Positions 26,731 to 34,844 of a stretch of DNA of 64,000 bases are shown in pieces. The translations under genes were made by a program, and so were the position numbers. The stretch lies in assembly GCA_963787205.1 (NCBI GenBank), contig CAWBCD010000007.1:62001-126000 (forward strand), in the 5' to 3' direction. Origin of the DNA: DATFNI01 sp963787205 (lineage in GTDB: Bacteria > Bacteroidota > Rhodothermia > Balneolales > DATFMH01). A model generated the notes under the pieces. That model was not told the DNA's origin and did not search any database. It worked only from the letters and a program-made list of their open reading frames with translations. Position 1 is the stretch's first letter. Every line of letters starts with the position of its first letter.

Positions 26731-28353
26731 TCAGTTAGGTTCCATAGGAGTTTTAGCATGGGTAGTCCTCTTTTCTTCTTTTAGTTTTTGATTTTTATAC
26801 AGGTAATAACTGAAACTATCAGACAAAGCCTGCCAGCTGGCATCGATGATATTGGGTGAAACGCCGATGGTTCCCCAGGAATCTTCTTTGTTACTTGAAT
26901 CGATCAATACCCGTACATTGGCTCCGGTGCCTTCCTTTTCATTGAGTACTCGGACCTTATAATCGGTAAGATGCATCTCTTTTAATTCAGGATAGAACTG
27001 GTGAAGTGCTTTTCGCATGGCGAAGTCGAGGGCGTGAACGGGTCCGGAGCCTTCTGCTGCGCAGTGTTCCTTGCGTCCGTTAACGAACAGCCGAATGGTA
27101 GCCTCAGAGCGTGATTCGTCCTCACCATTCTTCTCTACAATCACACGGAAACCCTCAAGCTGGAAGTAATCTTTCCACGGTTCCGTCATCTTCTTGACAA
27201 GCATCTCGAAGGATGCTTCCGCAGCTTCAAACTGATACCCATTATTCTCCATCTCCTTGAGCTTGTTGACAATTTTTGGGATATCGTGTTTGTTGCCATC
27301 CAGTTGCAAGCCGAGTTCATCCGATTTATAGAAGACATTGCTTTTTCCGGATAAGTCAGATACCAACACCCGGCGGCGATTTCCGAGCTGTTCGGGCCGG
27401 AGATGCTCATAGGTGCGTGCATTTTTCATTACGGCACTCACGTGAACGCCGCCTTTATGAGCAAAAGCACTGCTTCCCACAAAGGGAAGTTTATTGTCGG
27501 GGCTCAGGTTAGCCACCTCGCTCACAAAACGTGAAAGGCTGGTGAGTCTCTTTAACTGTTCATCCGGGACACACTGGTAGTTTTGTTTGAGCTGCAGATT
27601 TGGGATGATGGAGCACAGATTGGTGTTACCGCAGCGTTCACCGTAGCCATTTATGGTTCCCTGTACATGGACACATCCCTGTTGAATGGCTGCAAGTGAA
27701 TTGGCTACTGCCAGCTCGCAATCGTTGTGCGCGTGGATGCCGAGTGGTGTATCAGTACGTTTTTTTACTTCAGCCACAATGGCGGATACTTCGTGGGGGA
27801 GAGTGCCCCCATTTGTATCACAGAGAACCAGAACATCGGCACCCGCCTCTTGGGCGGCGAGCAATGTTTGCATAGCATAAGAGGAATTATCCTTGTAGCC
27901 ATCGAAGAAATGCTCGGCATCATAGATCACTTCTTTGCCGTGATTCTTCAGGTATGCAACAGATTGATAAATAATCTTCAGGTTTTCTTCAGGCGTGATA
28001 TTCAGAGCGTCTTCCACGTGCAAAATCCAGGTTTTTCCAAAAATGGAAGTAGCTGGTGTTTCGGCATCGACAAGGGCCTGCAGATTGCTGTCCTCCGCAG
28101 GCTCCTTGCCGGCTCGGTGTGTGCTGCCGAAAGCTACGATCTTTGCATTGCGGAATTTTTTGTTTCTGGCCTTTTCAAAAAAAGCCATGTCTTTTGGATT
28201 TGAGCCCGGCCATCCACCTTCAATGTAGTGGATGCCAAACTCATCCAGACGTTCCGCTATGCGAATTTTATCATCAGCTGAGAAAGAAACCTTTTCACCC
28301 TGCGTGCCGTCACGCAGGGTGGTATCGAAGATTTTTATCAATTGTTTGTCCAT
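26731..28353 (-). CDS. cimA: (R)-citramalate synthase
   Basis: 540 residues. KIFDTTLRDGTQGEKVSFSA is the N-terminal catalytic motif, in the form (GTQGE, not GEQSPG) typical of CimA. IHAHNDCELAVANSLAA supplies the metal-binding histidines. The C-terminal part (DYKVRVLNEKEGTGANVRVL) is the LeuA-type regulatory domain and is intact. It condenses acetyl-CoA with pyruvate to make citramalate, the threonine-independent route to 2-ketobutyrate and isoleucine. No ilvA is present, which supports this route. Confidence 0.93.
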   Translation of the reverse strand: MDKQLIKIFDTTLRDGTQGEKVSFSADDKIRIAERLDEFGIHYIEGGWPGSNPKDMAFFEKARNKKFRNAKIVAFGSTHRAGKEPAEDSNLQALVDAETPATSIFGKTWILHVEDALNITPEENLKIIYQSVAYLKNHGKEVIYDAEHFFDGYKDNSSYAMQTLLAAQEAGADVLVLCDTNGGTLPHEVSAIVAEVKKRTDTPLGIHAHNDCELAVANSLAAIQQGCVHVQGTINGYGERCGNTNLCSIIPNLQLKQNYQCVPDEQLKRLTSLSRFVSEVANLSPDNKLPFVGSSAFAHKGGVHVSAVMKNARTYEHLRPEQLGNRRRVLVSDLSGKSNVFYKSDELGLQLDGNKHDIPKIVNKLKEMENNGYQFEAAEASFEMLVKKMTEPWKDYFQLEGFRVIVEKNGEDESRSEATIRLFVNGRKEHCAAEGSGPVHALDFAMRKALHQFYPELKEMHLTDYKVRVLNEKEGTGANVRVLIDSSNKEDSWGTIGVSPNIIDASWQALSDSFSYYLYKNQKLKEEKRTTHAKTPMEPN

Positions 28354-28360
28354 AATGTCC

Positions 28361-29362
28361 TTATGCTTCCTGAGGCATCCAGTTCATCATATCACGTAGT
28401 CCCTTGCCTACTTTTTCAACAAGGAGAGCTCTGTGTTGGGCGCGCAGGGCTTCCATGCCGGGACGTCCTGCTTTGTTTTCCAGAATCCAATCGCGTGCAA
28501 AGGTGCCATCCTGAATATCTGAGAGGATCTTTGCCATGCGTTTTTTCGTATCTGCATCGATTACTTTCGGACCGCGCGTCATTCCGCCGTACTCGGCAGT
28601 GTCGCTGACCGAATAGTACATACGGGAGATGCCGCCTTCGTAAAACAGGTCCACGATAAGTTTCATCTCGTGCATGCATTCGAAATAGGCGATTTCCGGT
28701 TGATATCCTGCATTTACCAGGGTTTCGAATCCTGCCTTGATCAGTTCGGTTACACCTCCGCAAAGCACGGCTTGTTCCCCGAACAGATCCGTTTCAGTTT
28801 CTTCTTTGAAGGTAGTTTCAATTACTCCGGCACGTGTGCCGCCAATACCTCTGGCATAAGCGAGTGCAATATCCTTGGTTTTTCCGCTATGATCCTGATG
28901 TATGGCTATCAGGCAGGGTACGCCGGAACCTTCGCTGTAAACACGACGCACCAGGTGTCCCGGGCCTTTGGGAGCAACCATGAATACATCGACGTTGCTG
29001 CCAGGTTTAATCTGATTAAAATGAATGTTGAATCCATGGGCAAAAGCGAGAGCATTTCCATCCTGTAAATTGGGTTTAATATCATTCTCATAAACCTCAA
29101 CCTGTTTCTCATCAGGTACAAGTACCATAATAACGTCAGCCACTTTTGCAGCTTCTGCCGTTTCCAGCACTTTCAAACCGGCCTCTTCAGCTTTCTTCCA
29201 TGATGAGCTGTCTTTTTTGAGGCCCACAACCACATTCACTCCACTTTCTTTAAGGTTTAAGGCATGTGCATGTCCTTGACTGCCATATCCCAAAACAGCT
29301 ACGGTTTTGTTGGAAAGCAGACTCAGATCTGCATCAGAATCATAATAGGTCTTTGCTTGCAT
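28361..29362 (-). CDS. ilvC: ketol-acid reductoisomerase
   Basis: 333 residues, class I (short) KARI. VAVLGYGSQGHAHALNLKES (21-40) is the Rossmann NAD(P)H loop, and AYARGIGGTRAGVIETTF and the FGEQAVLCGG block bind the two metal ions. It isomerises and reduces acetolactate and acetohydroxybutyrate in valine and isoleucine synthesis. It lies between ilvN and cimA. Confidence 0.96.
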   Translation of the reverse strand: MQAKTYYDSDADLSLLSNKTVAVLGYGSQGHAHALNLKESGVNVVVGLKKDSSSWKKAEEAGLKVLETAEAAKVADVIMVLVPDEKQVEVYENDIKPNLQDGNALAFAHGFNIHFNQIKPGSNVDVFMVAPKGPGHLVRRVYSEGSGVPCLIAIHQDHSGKTKDIALAYARGIGGTRAGVIETTFKEETETDLFGEQAVLCGGVTELIKAGFETLVNAGYQPEIAYFECMHEMKLIVDLFYEGGISRMYYSVSDTAEYGGMTRGPKVIDADTKKRMAKILSDIQDGTFARDWILENKAGRPGMEALRAQHRALLVEKVGKGLRDMMNWMPQEA

Positions 29363-29415
29363 TATACTTCTTTTAAATGGTTTCGATGTTTATATGTATG
29401 AAAAAATTGTCCTTA

Positions 29416-29961
29416 TCAGGTATCTCCGGTAAACTCACGCTTCAGGGCAACACTACCGGTCCGCGCAACTTCCACGAGCCCGAACTGACGCAACAACCCA
29501 ATGGCTGCGTCAATCTTGTCTCCACTGCCGGTAACTTCAATCGTCAGTTTATCCGTGCTGATGTCGATAATCTTTGCACGAAACACGTTGACGATCTGCA
29601 TGATTTCAGAACGTTTGGCAGGAGGGGCAGACACCTTGACAAGTGCAAGCTCCCTGGAGATAAATAGTTCGTAAGTCAGATCCTTCACCTTAACCACATC
29701 AATGACGTTGTGGAGCTGCTTAGTGATCTGCTCAACAATTTGTTCGTCACCCTGTGTGGTGATCGTGATCCGGGCGAGACCGGGTTCCTGGCCCTGGCCG
29801 AAGCTGATACTGTCGATATCAAACCCCCGGCCGCTGAACATCCCGATGATGCGGGATAACGCATTCAGGTTATGAGCGACGAGGACAGAAATTGTATGTT
29901 TGGGAAGTTGGGTACCTTTCTTATCGGTACCGTTAAGATATTCAACTTTTGAAGGGGTCAT
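29416..29961 (-). CDS. ilvN: acetolactate synthase small (regulatory) subunit
   Basis: 181 residues with an ACT domain at the N-terminus (HTISVLVAHNLNALSRIIGM, then FSGRGFDIDSISFG) followed by the ALS_ss C-terminal domain (LVKVSAPPAKRSEIMQIV). It confers valine feedback on IlvB. Its first four bases overlap the end of ilvB, so the subunits are translationally coupled. Confidence 0.94.
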   Translation of the reverse strand: MTPSKVEYLNGTDKKGTQLPKHTISVLVAHNLNALSRIIGMFSGRGFDIDSISFGQGQEPGLARITITTQGDEQIVEQITKQLHNVIDVVKVKDLTYELFISRELALVKVSAPPAKRSEIMQIVNVFRAKIIDISTDKLTIEVTGSGDKIDAAIGLLRQFGLVEVARTGSVALKREFTGDT

Positions 29962-31721
29962 TTTGGCTCCTCAACCATTTCATTTATGGCAGCACCGGCC
30001 GGTACCATCGGATAACAGTTGGCTTCTTCGACAACCTGGAAATCCATGACCACGGGCCGGTCGTTAATTTTCATTGCTTCTTCGAGTACCGATTTCATCT
30101 CTTCGGGATTGGTAGCGCGTAAGCCGACGGCACCATAACTTTCGGCGAGCTTCACGAAATCCGGATTTCCTCCTCTGAGGTCGGAATGCGAATACCGTTT
30201 TCCAAAGAAGAGTTCCTGCCATTGCCGAACCATCCCGAGGCATCCGTTATTCATGATGGCAATCTTGACCGGTATTTTGTTTTCAACGCAGGTAGAGAGC
30301 TCATAGGATGTCATTTGGAAGCCACCGTCGCCGGTGATGCAGACAACCTGCCGGTCGGGACACGCAACAGCGGCACCCATGGCTGCAGGAAATCCGTATC
30401 CCATGGTGCCAAGACCTCCCGATGTGATGAACGAACGTGGATGATTGTATTTATACAGTTGTGCTGCCCACATCTGGTGCTGACCAACATCGGTTACAAC
30501 AATAGCTTCTCCTTTTGTTATTTCTGAAATGGCCTCGATCATGTGTTGTGGCATGATCCGGTCTTTCAGTTTCGGAGAAGAAAGGGGATGATCTTTTTGC
30601 CACTGGTGTATCGTATTCCACCACTCGTCGATTTCCGGTTTCTTCGTGTGTTTGTCGAGTTCAGGAAGAACGCTTTTCACGTGACCTACAATCGGTATTT
30701 CAACGGGCACGTTTTTGGCGATACAGGAGGGATCGATATCGATGTGGATTTTACGTGAGTGGGGAGAGAATCCATCGACACGCCCGGTAACCCGATCGTC
30801 GAAACGGGCTCCGACTGCCAGTAACACATCGCACTCTGTCATGGCCATATTGGCATACCATGTGCCGTGCATACCGAGCATGCCCAGCGACTGGGGTTTG
30901 CCTTCCGGATAACCGCCGAGCCCCATAAGGGTAGTGGTTATAGGAATGTTTGTGCGTTCTGCAAAATCAGTTAGTTCTTTCCATGCTTCTCCGCGGATGA
31001 CACCGCCACCAGCATAAATCAAAGGTCTTTTGGCATTGCTGAGCAGTTCAGCAGCTTTTACGATCTGGCTGTAATGTCCGCGTGTAACAGGCCGGTAGCT
31101 GGGGATGTTGATATTCCGCTCACCGGTATAGTAGCCTTTGGACATCACCATATTCTTTGGCAGGTCGATCAGCACAGGACCCGGTTTGCCGTTCGTCGCA
31201 ATGTGAAATGCCTCACGGATAACATGCTCAAGTTGGTTGGCATCCTTAACCAGATAACTCTGTTTGGTGATTGGCCGGGTAATTCCAACGATGTCTGCTT
31301 CCTGGAAAGCATCGTTGCCAATCAGACTCGTGGCAACCTGACCGGTAAAAACAACCATCGGGATGGAATCGATGGCCGCGGTGGCAATACCTGTAACCGT
31401 GTTCGTTCCGCCCGGACCAGATGTTACCAGTACCACACCCGGTTTACCCGTTGCGCGGGCGTATCCATCGGCGGCGTGGGCACCTGCCTGCTCATGGCGA
31501 ACCAGGATATGCTTCAGCTTTGGGTTCTTGTATAGTGTATCGTATATGGGGAGTACCGCTCCACCAGGATAACCAAATACGGTATCCACACCAAGGTCAA
31601 GTAAGGTCTCGACCAGAATTTCTGCTCCGGTAAGTTCTTGTGCCTGGTTCGGTTTCGAAACCAGTGACGGTTTCGAGCCGTTAAAGTTTCTGTCCTTGAT
31701 TTGTGTTGCTTCGTTGTTCAT
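29958..31721 (-). CDS. ilvB: acetolactate synthase large (catalytic) subunit
   Basis: 587 residues from the ATG at 31721. GAEILVETLLDLGVDTVFGY opens the TPP-binding fold, RHEQAGAHAADGYARATGKP holds the catalytic Glu, and ITGDGGFQM begins the TPP/Mg motif. It makes acetolactate from pyruvate and acetohydroxybutyrate from 2-ketobutyrate. I prefer ATG 31721 because GAGGT lies 5 bases upstream (31730-31726). A GTG at 31748 in the same frame would extend the protein by nine residues but has no good ribosome site. The upstream leader can hide the GAGGT by base pairing (see the attenuator entry). It is the first enzyme gene of the nine-gene operon. Confidence 0.93.
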   Translation of the reverse strand: MNNEATQIKDRNFNGSKPSLVSKPNQAQELTGAEILVETLLDLGVDTVFGYPGGAVLPIYDTLYKNPKLKHILVRHEQAGAHAADGYARATGKPGVVLVTSGPGGTNTVTGIATAAIDSIPMVVFTGQVATSLIGNDAFQEADIVGITRPITKQSYLVKDANQLEHVIREAFHIATNGKPGPVLIDLPKNMVMSKGYYTGERNINIPSYRPVTRGHYSQIVKAAELLSNAKRPLIYAGGGVIRGEAWKELTDFAERTNIPITTTLMGLGGYPEGKPQSLGMLGMHGTWYANMAMTECDVLLAVGARFDDRVTGRVDGFSPHSRKIHIDIDPSCIAKNVPVEIPIVGHVKSVLPELDKHTKKPEIDEWWNTIHQWQKDHPLSSPKLKDRIMPQHMIEAISEITKGEAIVVTDVGQHQMWAAQLYKYNHPRSFITSGGLGTMGYGFPAAMGAAVACPDRQVVCITGDGGFQMTSYELSTCVENKIPVKIAIMNNGCLGMVRQWQELFFGKRYSHSDLRGGNPDFVKLAESYGAVGLRATNPEEMKSVLEEAMKINDRPVVMDFQVVEEANCYPMVPAGAAINEMVEEPK

Positions 31722-31722
31722 T

Positions 31723-31871
31723 ATGACCTCGTTGGTTGCGGTATACACTTTTCTCGCCAGAGGTCATTCTTTAAATCGGTAAGTAAGGCTTGGAAATTTT
31801 CAGATTACTGTAGAATAACCTCTGGCAATATGTTAACGGTTAATTAGTAGTAGAATTAGGCCAGAGATTAT
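31723..31871 (-). promoter_or_regulatory. candidate ilvB leader attenuator with four alternating RNA segments
   Basis: Read on the minus strand: segment 1 at 31871-31860, inside the last codons of the small leader frame; segment 2 at 31826-31813, six bases past its stop; segment 3 at 31769-31756; segment 4 at 31730-31723, holding the ilvB GAGGT. Segment 1 pairs with 2 over 12 positions (one G-U). Segment 2 pairs with 3 over 14 positions (one G-U). The ATGACCTC part of 3 pairs perfectly with 4 over 8. The pairs 1:2 and 2:3 exclude each other, as do 2:3 and 3:4. A ribosome stalled on the CTA ATT CTA CTA CTA codons would cover segment 1 and let 2:3 form, freeing the ilvB site. A ribosome at the stop codon would cover segment 2 and let 3:4 hide it. 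There is no T run after 3:4, so control would be translational. The pairings are seen; the mechanism is inferred. Confidence 0.6.
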
Positions 31872-32063
31872 ACCTACATTAATCAATAGGACTAGACTTA
31901 GTACGGGTAAAGTAAGCCCTACAGAAGGCAGGTAGAGTACTATAGCGGAAATCAGAAAGATCACAAACAATACAGTTTCATTATATATGAAACCGAATTG
32001 TTGGATATCGGCAGGCATTACTGCGACTGTATGTGAGTTAGTAATAGTCAACTTTTGATCCAT
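31833..32063 (-). CDS. 76-codon Leu/Ile/Val-rich reading frame, possible leader peptide
   Basis: The last 23 residues contain 16 Leu, Ile or Val, ending GLILLLINR. Of 15 leucine codons, seven are CTA, including CTA ATT CTA CTA CTA near the end. CTA looks uncommon in the enzyme genes nearby (for example one of the first seven Leu codons of ilvD). E. coli leuL also uses rare CTA codons as its sensor. No strong ribosome site precedes the ATG at 32063 or an internal ATG at codon 16. The alternative is a small membrane protein, since residues about 31-75 could form two helices. At 76 codons it is long for a leader peptide. The segments overlapping and following its end favour the leader reading. 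Confidence 0.5.
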   Translation of the reverse strand: MDQKLTITNSHTVAVMPADIQQFGFIYNETVLFVIFLISAIVLYLPSVGLTLPVLSLVLLINVGIISGLILLLINR

Positions 32064-32724
32064 AACTGATTACAAGCTTCATGGAATGTATATAACCGAA
32101 TCTCCTGAATCAAGTTTATTTTCATCTTTTTTTAAAAAAAATTACATCAAATAATGTTGGTTTTTAGAAATGATTGCTTTGTTATCTGATGTTTTTTCCT
32201 TTGAATAAGTATTTATAAAAATAATAGTTATATCATTTTTGAGCTCCCTGAGCCTATTCCCGCACTGATTTAACTGCCTGATGGGTGTTATTACTCTGGT
32301 TGTACTTACTATAAATCAAAAACGAACACCTTTTCAAATAATTATACGGTTTTGTTCTAATCAGATTATTGTTGGTTCATGATGTTTTACAAATGATATC
32401 AAATGATGTTCTTTAATGATTTTGTATGACATTTCGATGTAAATTAAATATGGAATGGCTTCCAAAATTTTGTATTTTATATAAAAATGGTGATAATCCT
32501 AATAATATTAATATATAGTCCTGTTGATTTCTAAAAATAAAAGGATCTGTAGTAAAAACGGGATCAATCTGTGTCCTTTAATATTTTTTGTAATACTTTT
32601 CACTAATCGTCTTACACATATATATTGTAAAACTTGTTTTCTCCATATATCGTCTACTAGTTTGGGCGGCATGTGATTTTTTTCTTAACACTTATTAGTA
32701 ACAAATTCAGACACAGAGTCGGTT
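32064..32724. other. AT-rich intergenic region between divergent ilvB leader and ilvD
   Basis: About 660 bases, strongly AT-rich, with no supported gene. It must hold the promoters of the ilvB operon and of ilvD. I could not place either with confidence, and no rRNA, tRNA or known riboswitch pattern was recognised. Confidence 0.5.
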
Positions 32725-34434
32725 ATGAGTTCCAATTTGAATAAATACAGCTCACGGTTAACACAGCAACAATCGCAGGTCGGTTCCAAAGCCATGCTCT
32801 ATGGCGTGGGCCTGTCCGATGATGATATGAACAAAGCCCAGATAGGGATTGCGAGTACTGGCTGGGAGGGCAATACCTGTAATATGCACCTCAACGGATT
32901 TGCAGAACACGTGAAAGAAAGTGTGTATCAGTCCGGCCTGATAGGGTTTATCTTTCACACAATTGGCGTGAGTGACGGGATCTCGATGGGGACTCAGGGG
33001 ATGAAGTATTCACTACCTTCCCGGGACATCATTGCCGACTCCATTGAAACGGTCATGCGTGCCCAGTGGTACGATGGTAATATTTCCATTGCAGGATGTG
33101 ATAAGAACATGCCGGGTTCGGTCATGGCAATGGCACGTTTCAACCGGCCATCAATCATGATCTACGGCGGTACCATACGTCCGGGAAATCTGAATGGACA
33201 GAAACTGGATATCGTCTCGGCTTTTGAATCTTATGGTCAATATCTCTCCAAAGAAATTGATGATAACCAGTTACTGGATGTTTTACATCATGCCTGTCCG
33301 GGTGCTGGTGCTTGCGGGGGGATGTATACTGCCAATACCATGGCTGCTGCCATCGAGACCCTGGGGATGAGTCTTCCATACAGCTCATCGATTCCGGCGA
33401 CTCACAGCAAGAAGATTGAGGAATGCCACCAGGCTGGTAAAGCCATTATCACCCTGCTCGAACGCGACATCAAGCCACGGGATATCATGACTAAAAAAGC
33501 GTTTGAGAATGCCGTTGCGGTTGCAATCGCTTTGGGAGGATCTACAAACGCTGTGTTGCATCTGCTTGCTATGGCCCATACTGCGGGTGTAGCGTTTACA
33601 ATTGACGACTTTCAGGAAATAAGCGCACGTACACCATATCTGGCTAATCTCAAGCCCAGCGGGAAGTATGTGATGGAAGATCTTTACAATGTGGGGGGCG
33701 TTCCGGCTGTTCAGAAACTCCTGTTGAAAGAAGGGCTTATCGATGGTTCATGCATAACAGTTACCGGCAAAAGACTGGAAGAAAACATAGCCGATCTTCC
33801 CGATCTGCTGGAGGGACAATCCATCGTTGCACCTGTTTCCAATCCTATCAAAAAGACAGGTCACATCGAAATAATGTATGGAAATCTTTCTCCTGAAGGA
33901 GCTGTGGCAAAGATTACGGGTAAGGAAGGAGAGCGCTTCAGCGGTCCGGCCAAGGTGTTCGACAGCGAAGAAGACAGTCTGACTGCCATCCAGAACGGTA
34001 AGGTTAAACCCGGTGATGTAGTGGTCATTCGCTATGAAGGACCTAAGGGCGGACCGGGTATGCGCGAGATGTTGTCCATAACCGCAGCCATCATGGGTGC
34101 CGGACTTGGAAAAACCGTTGCCCTGATTACCGATGGCCGCTTCTCTGGCGGCAGCCACGGTTTTGTGATCGGTCACGTAACACCGGAAGCCCAGGTTGGT
34201 GGTCCTATTGCCCTTATACAAGATGGTGATCAGATTACAATCGATGCGGTTTCCCGCAAGATGACCCTGGATATCCCGGAGGAGGAATTTGAAAAACGCA
34301 GGAAGGCCTGGAAACAGCCGGAACTTCGGGTTCAGAGCGGTTCGCTTTACAAGTATGCACGCCTGGTTGCATCAGCCTCTGAAGGGTGCATCACCGATAA
34401 AAACCCGAAAAACAGTAAACAGGTAACAGTTTAA
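32725..34434 (+). CDS. ilvD: dihydroxy-acid dehydratase
   Basis: 569 residues. The Fe-S cysteines are in EGNTCNMHL, ISIAGCDKNMPGSVMAMAR and HACPGAGACGGMYTANTMA; GRFSGGSHGFVIGH is the C-terminal substrate block. It dehydrates the dihydroxy acids of the valine and isoleucine pathways. It is transcribed divergently from the other nine genes across a 660-base region. No clear ribosome site precedes the ATG. A strong terminator follows. Confidence 0.96.
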   Translation: MSSNLNKYSSRLTQQQSQVGSKAMLYGVGLSDDDMNKAQIGIASTGWEGNTCNMHLNGFAEHVKESVYQSGLIGFIFHTIGVSDGISMGTQGMKYSLPSRDIIADSIETVMRAQWYDGNISIAGCDKNMPGSVMAMARFNRPSIMIYGGTIRPGNLNGQKLDIVSAFESYGQYLSKEIDDNQLLDVLHHACPGAGACGGMYTANTMAAAIETLGMSLPYSSSIPATHSKKIEECHQAGKAIITLLERDIKPRDIMTKKAFENAVAVAIALGGSTNAVLHLLAMAHTAGVAFTIDDFQEISARTPYLANLKPSGKYVMEDLYNVGGVPAVQKLLLKEGLIDGSCITVTGKRLEENIADLPDLLEGQSIVAPVSNPIKKTGHIEIMYGNLSPEGAVAKITGKEGERFSGPAKVFDSEEDSLTAIQNGKVKPGDVVVIRYEGPKGGPGMREMLSITAAIMGAGLGKTVALITDGRFSGGSHGFVIGHVTPEAQVGGPIALIQDGDQITIDAVSRKMTLDIPEEEFEKRRKAWKQPELRVQSGSLYKYARLVASASEGCITDKNPKNSKQVTV

Positions 34435-34463
34435 CAGTAGTCGGTAAACAGAGATTCGTGTCC

Positions 34464-34499
34464 GGGCTCTTCACAACACTTTCGTGGAGAGCCCTTTTT
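34464..34499 (+). terminator. ilvD terminator
   Basis: GGGCTCT (34464-34470) pairs with AGAGCCC (34488-34494), with an additional CAC/GTG pair inside, followed by TTTTTG. Confidence 0.88.
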
Positions 34500-34549
34500 G
34501 TTTTAGTGGTCATCTTATCAACTGATGCAATCGGGTCGTCCTGTTAACG

Positions 34550-34715
34550 AGATCCTACGCTATTTTGCAGGCGAAATAGGATGACAAGCCGGAATTTGAA
34601 GACATTAACTATGGTCGCGACAGACTCAATCGATGGACTAAAGGGGGGTAGTTGCCCCGGCCTTCAAGCCGGAGAGCCAAAAATCCGGAAGTAAACGAGG
34701 GCTTCAGCCCTTCCC
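34550..34715. repeat. cluster of small REP-like hairpins
   Basis: Between the convergent ilvD and argH ends lie an imperfect hairpin around 34558-34580 (CTATTTTGC against GCGAAATAG), CCGGCCTTCAAGCCGG (34657-34672) and GAGGGCTTCAGCCCTTC (34697-34713). The last two share a TTCA loop and short GC stems, like REP sequences. No gene is supported in this 410-base gap. Confidence 0.55.
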
Positions 34716-34746
34716 CAGCCGGGTATTAGCAAAATATATTGGAAAC

Positions 34747-34784
34747 AAAAAAAGGGACGCATCCCGATTCGCAAGACACGCCCC
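34747..34784 (-). terminator. terminator of the arginine operon
   Basis: On the minus strand GGGGCGTGTC (34784-34775) pairs with GATGCGTCCC (34763-34754) with three wobble pairs, followed by seven T. It lies 61 bases past the argH stop. Confidence 0.8.
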
Positions 34785-34844
34785 GTTGGAGGACTTGATG
34801 AGTTAGGTCCCTTCTGTAGTTGTAGTGTTCTTAGCAGATCACGT

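Noticed and set aside
32568..32717. TCTGTGTC and GACACAGA upstream of ilvD as a possible regulatory pairing
   Set aside because: Only 8 bases, 135 bases apart, in AT-rich DNA; compatible with chance.
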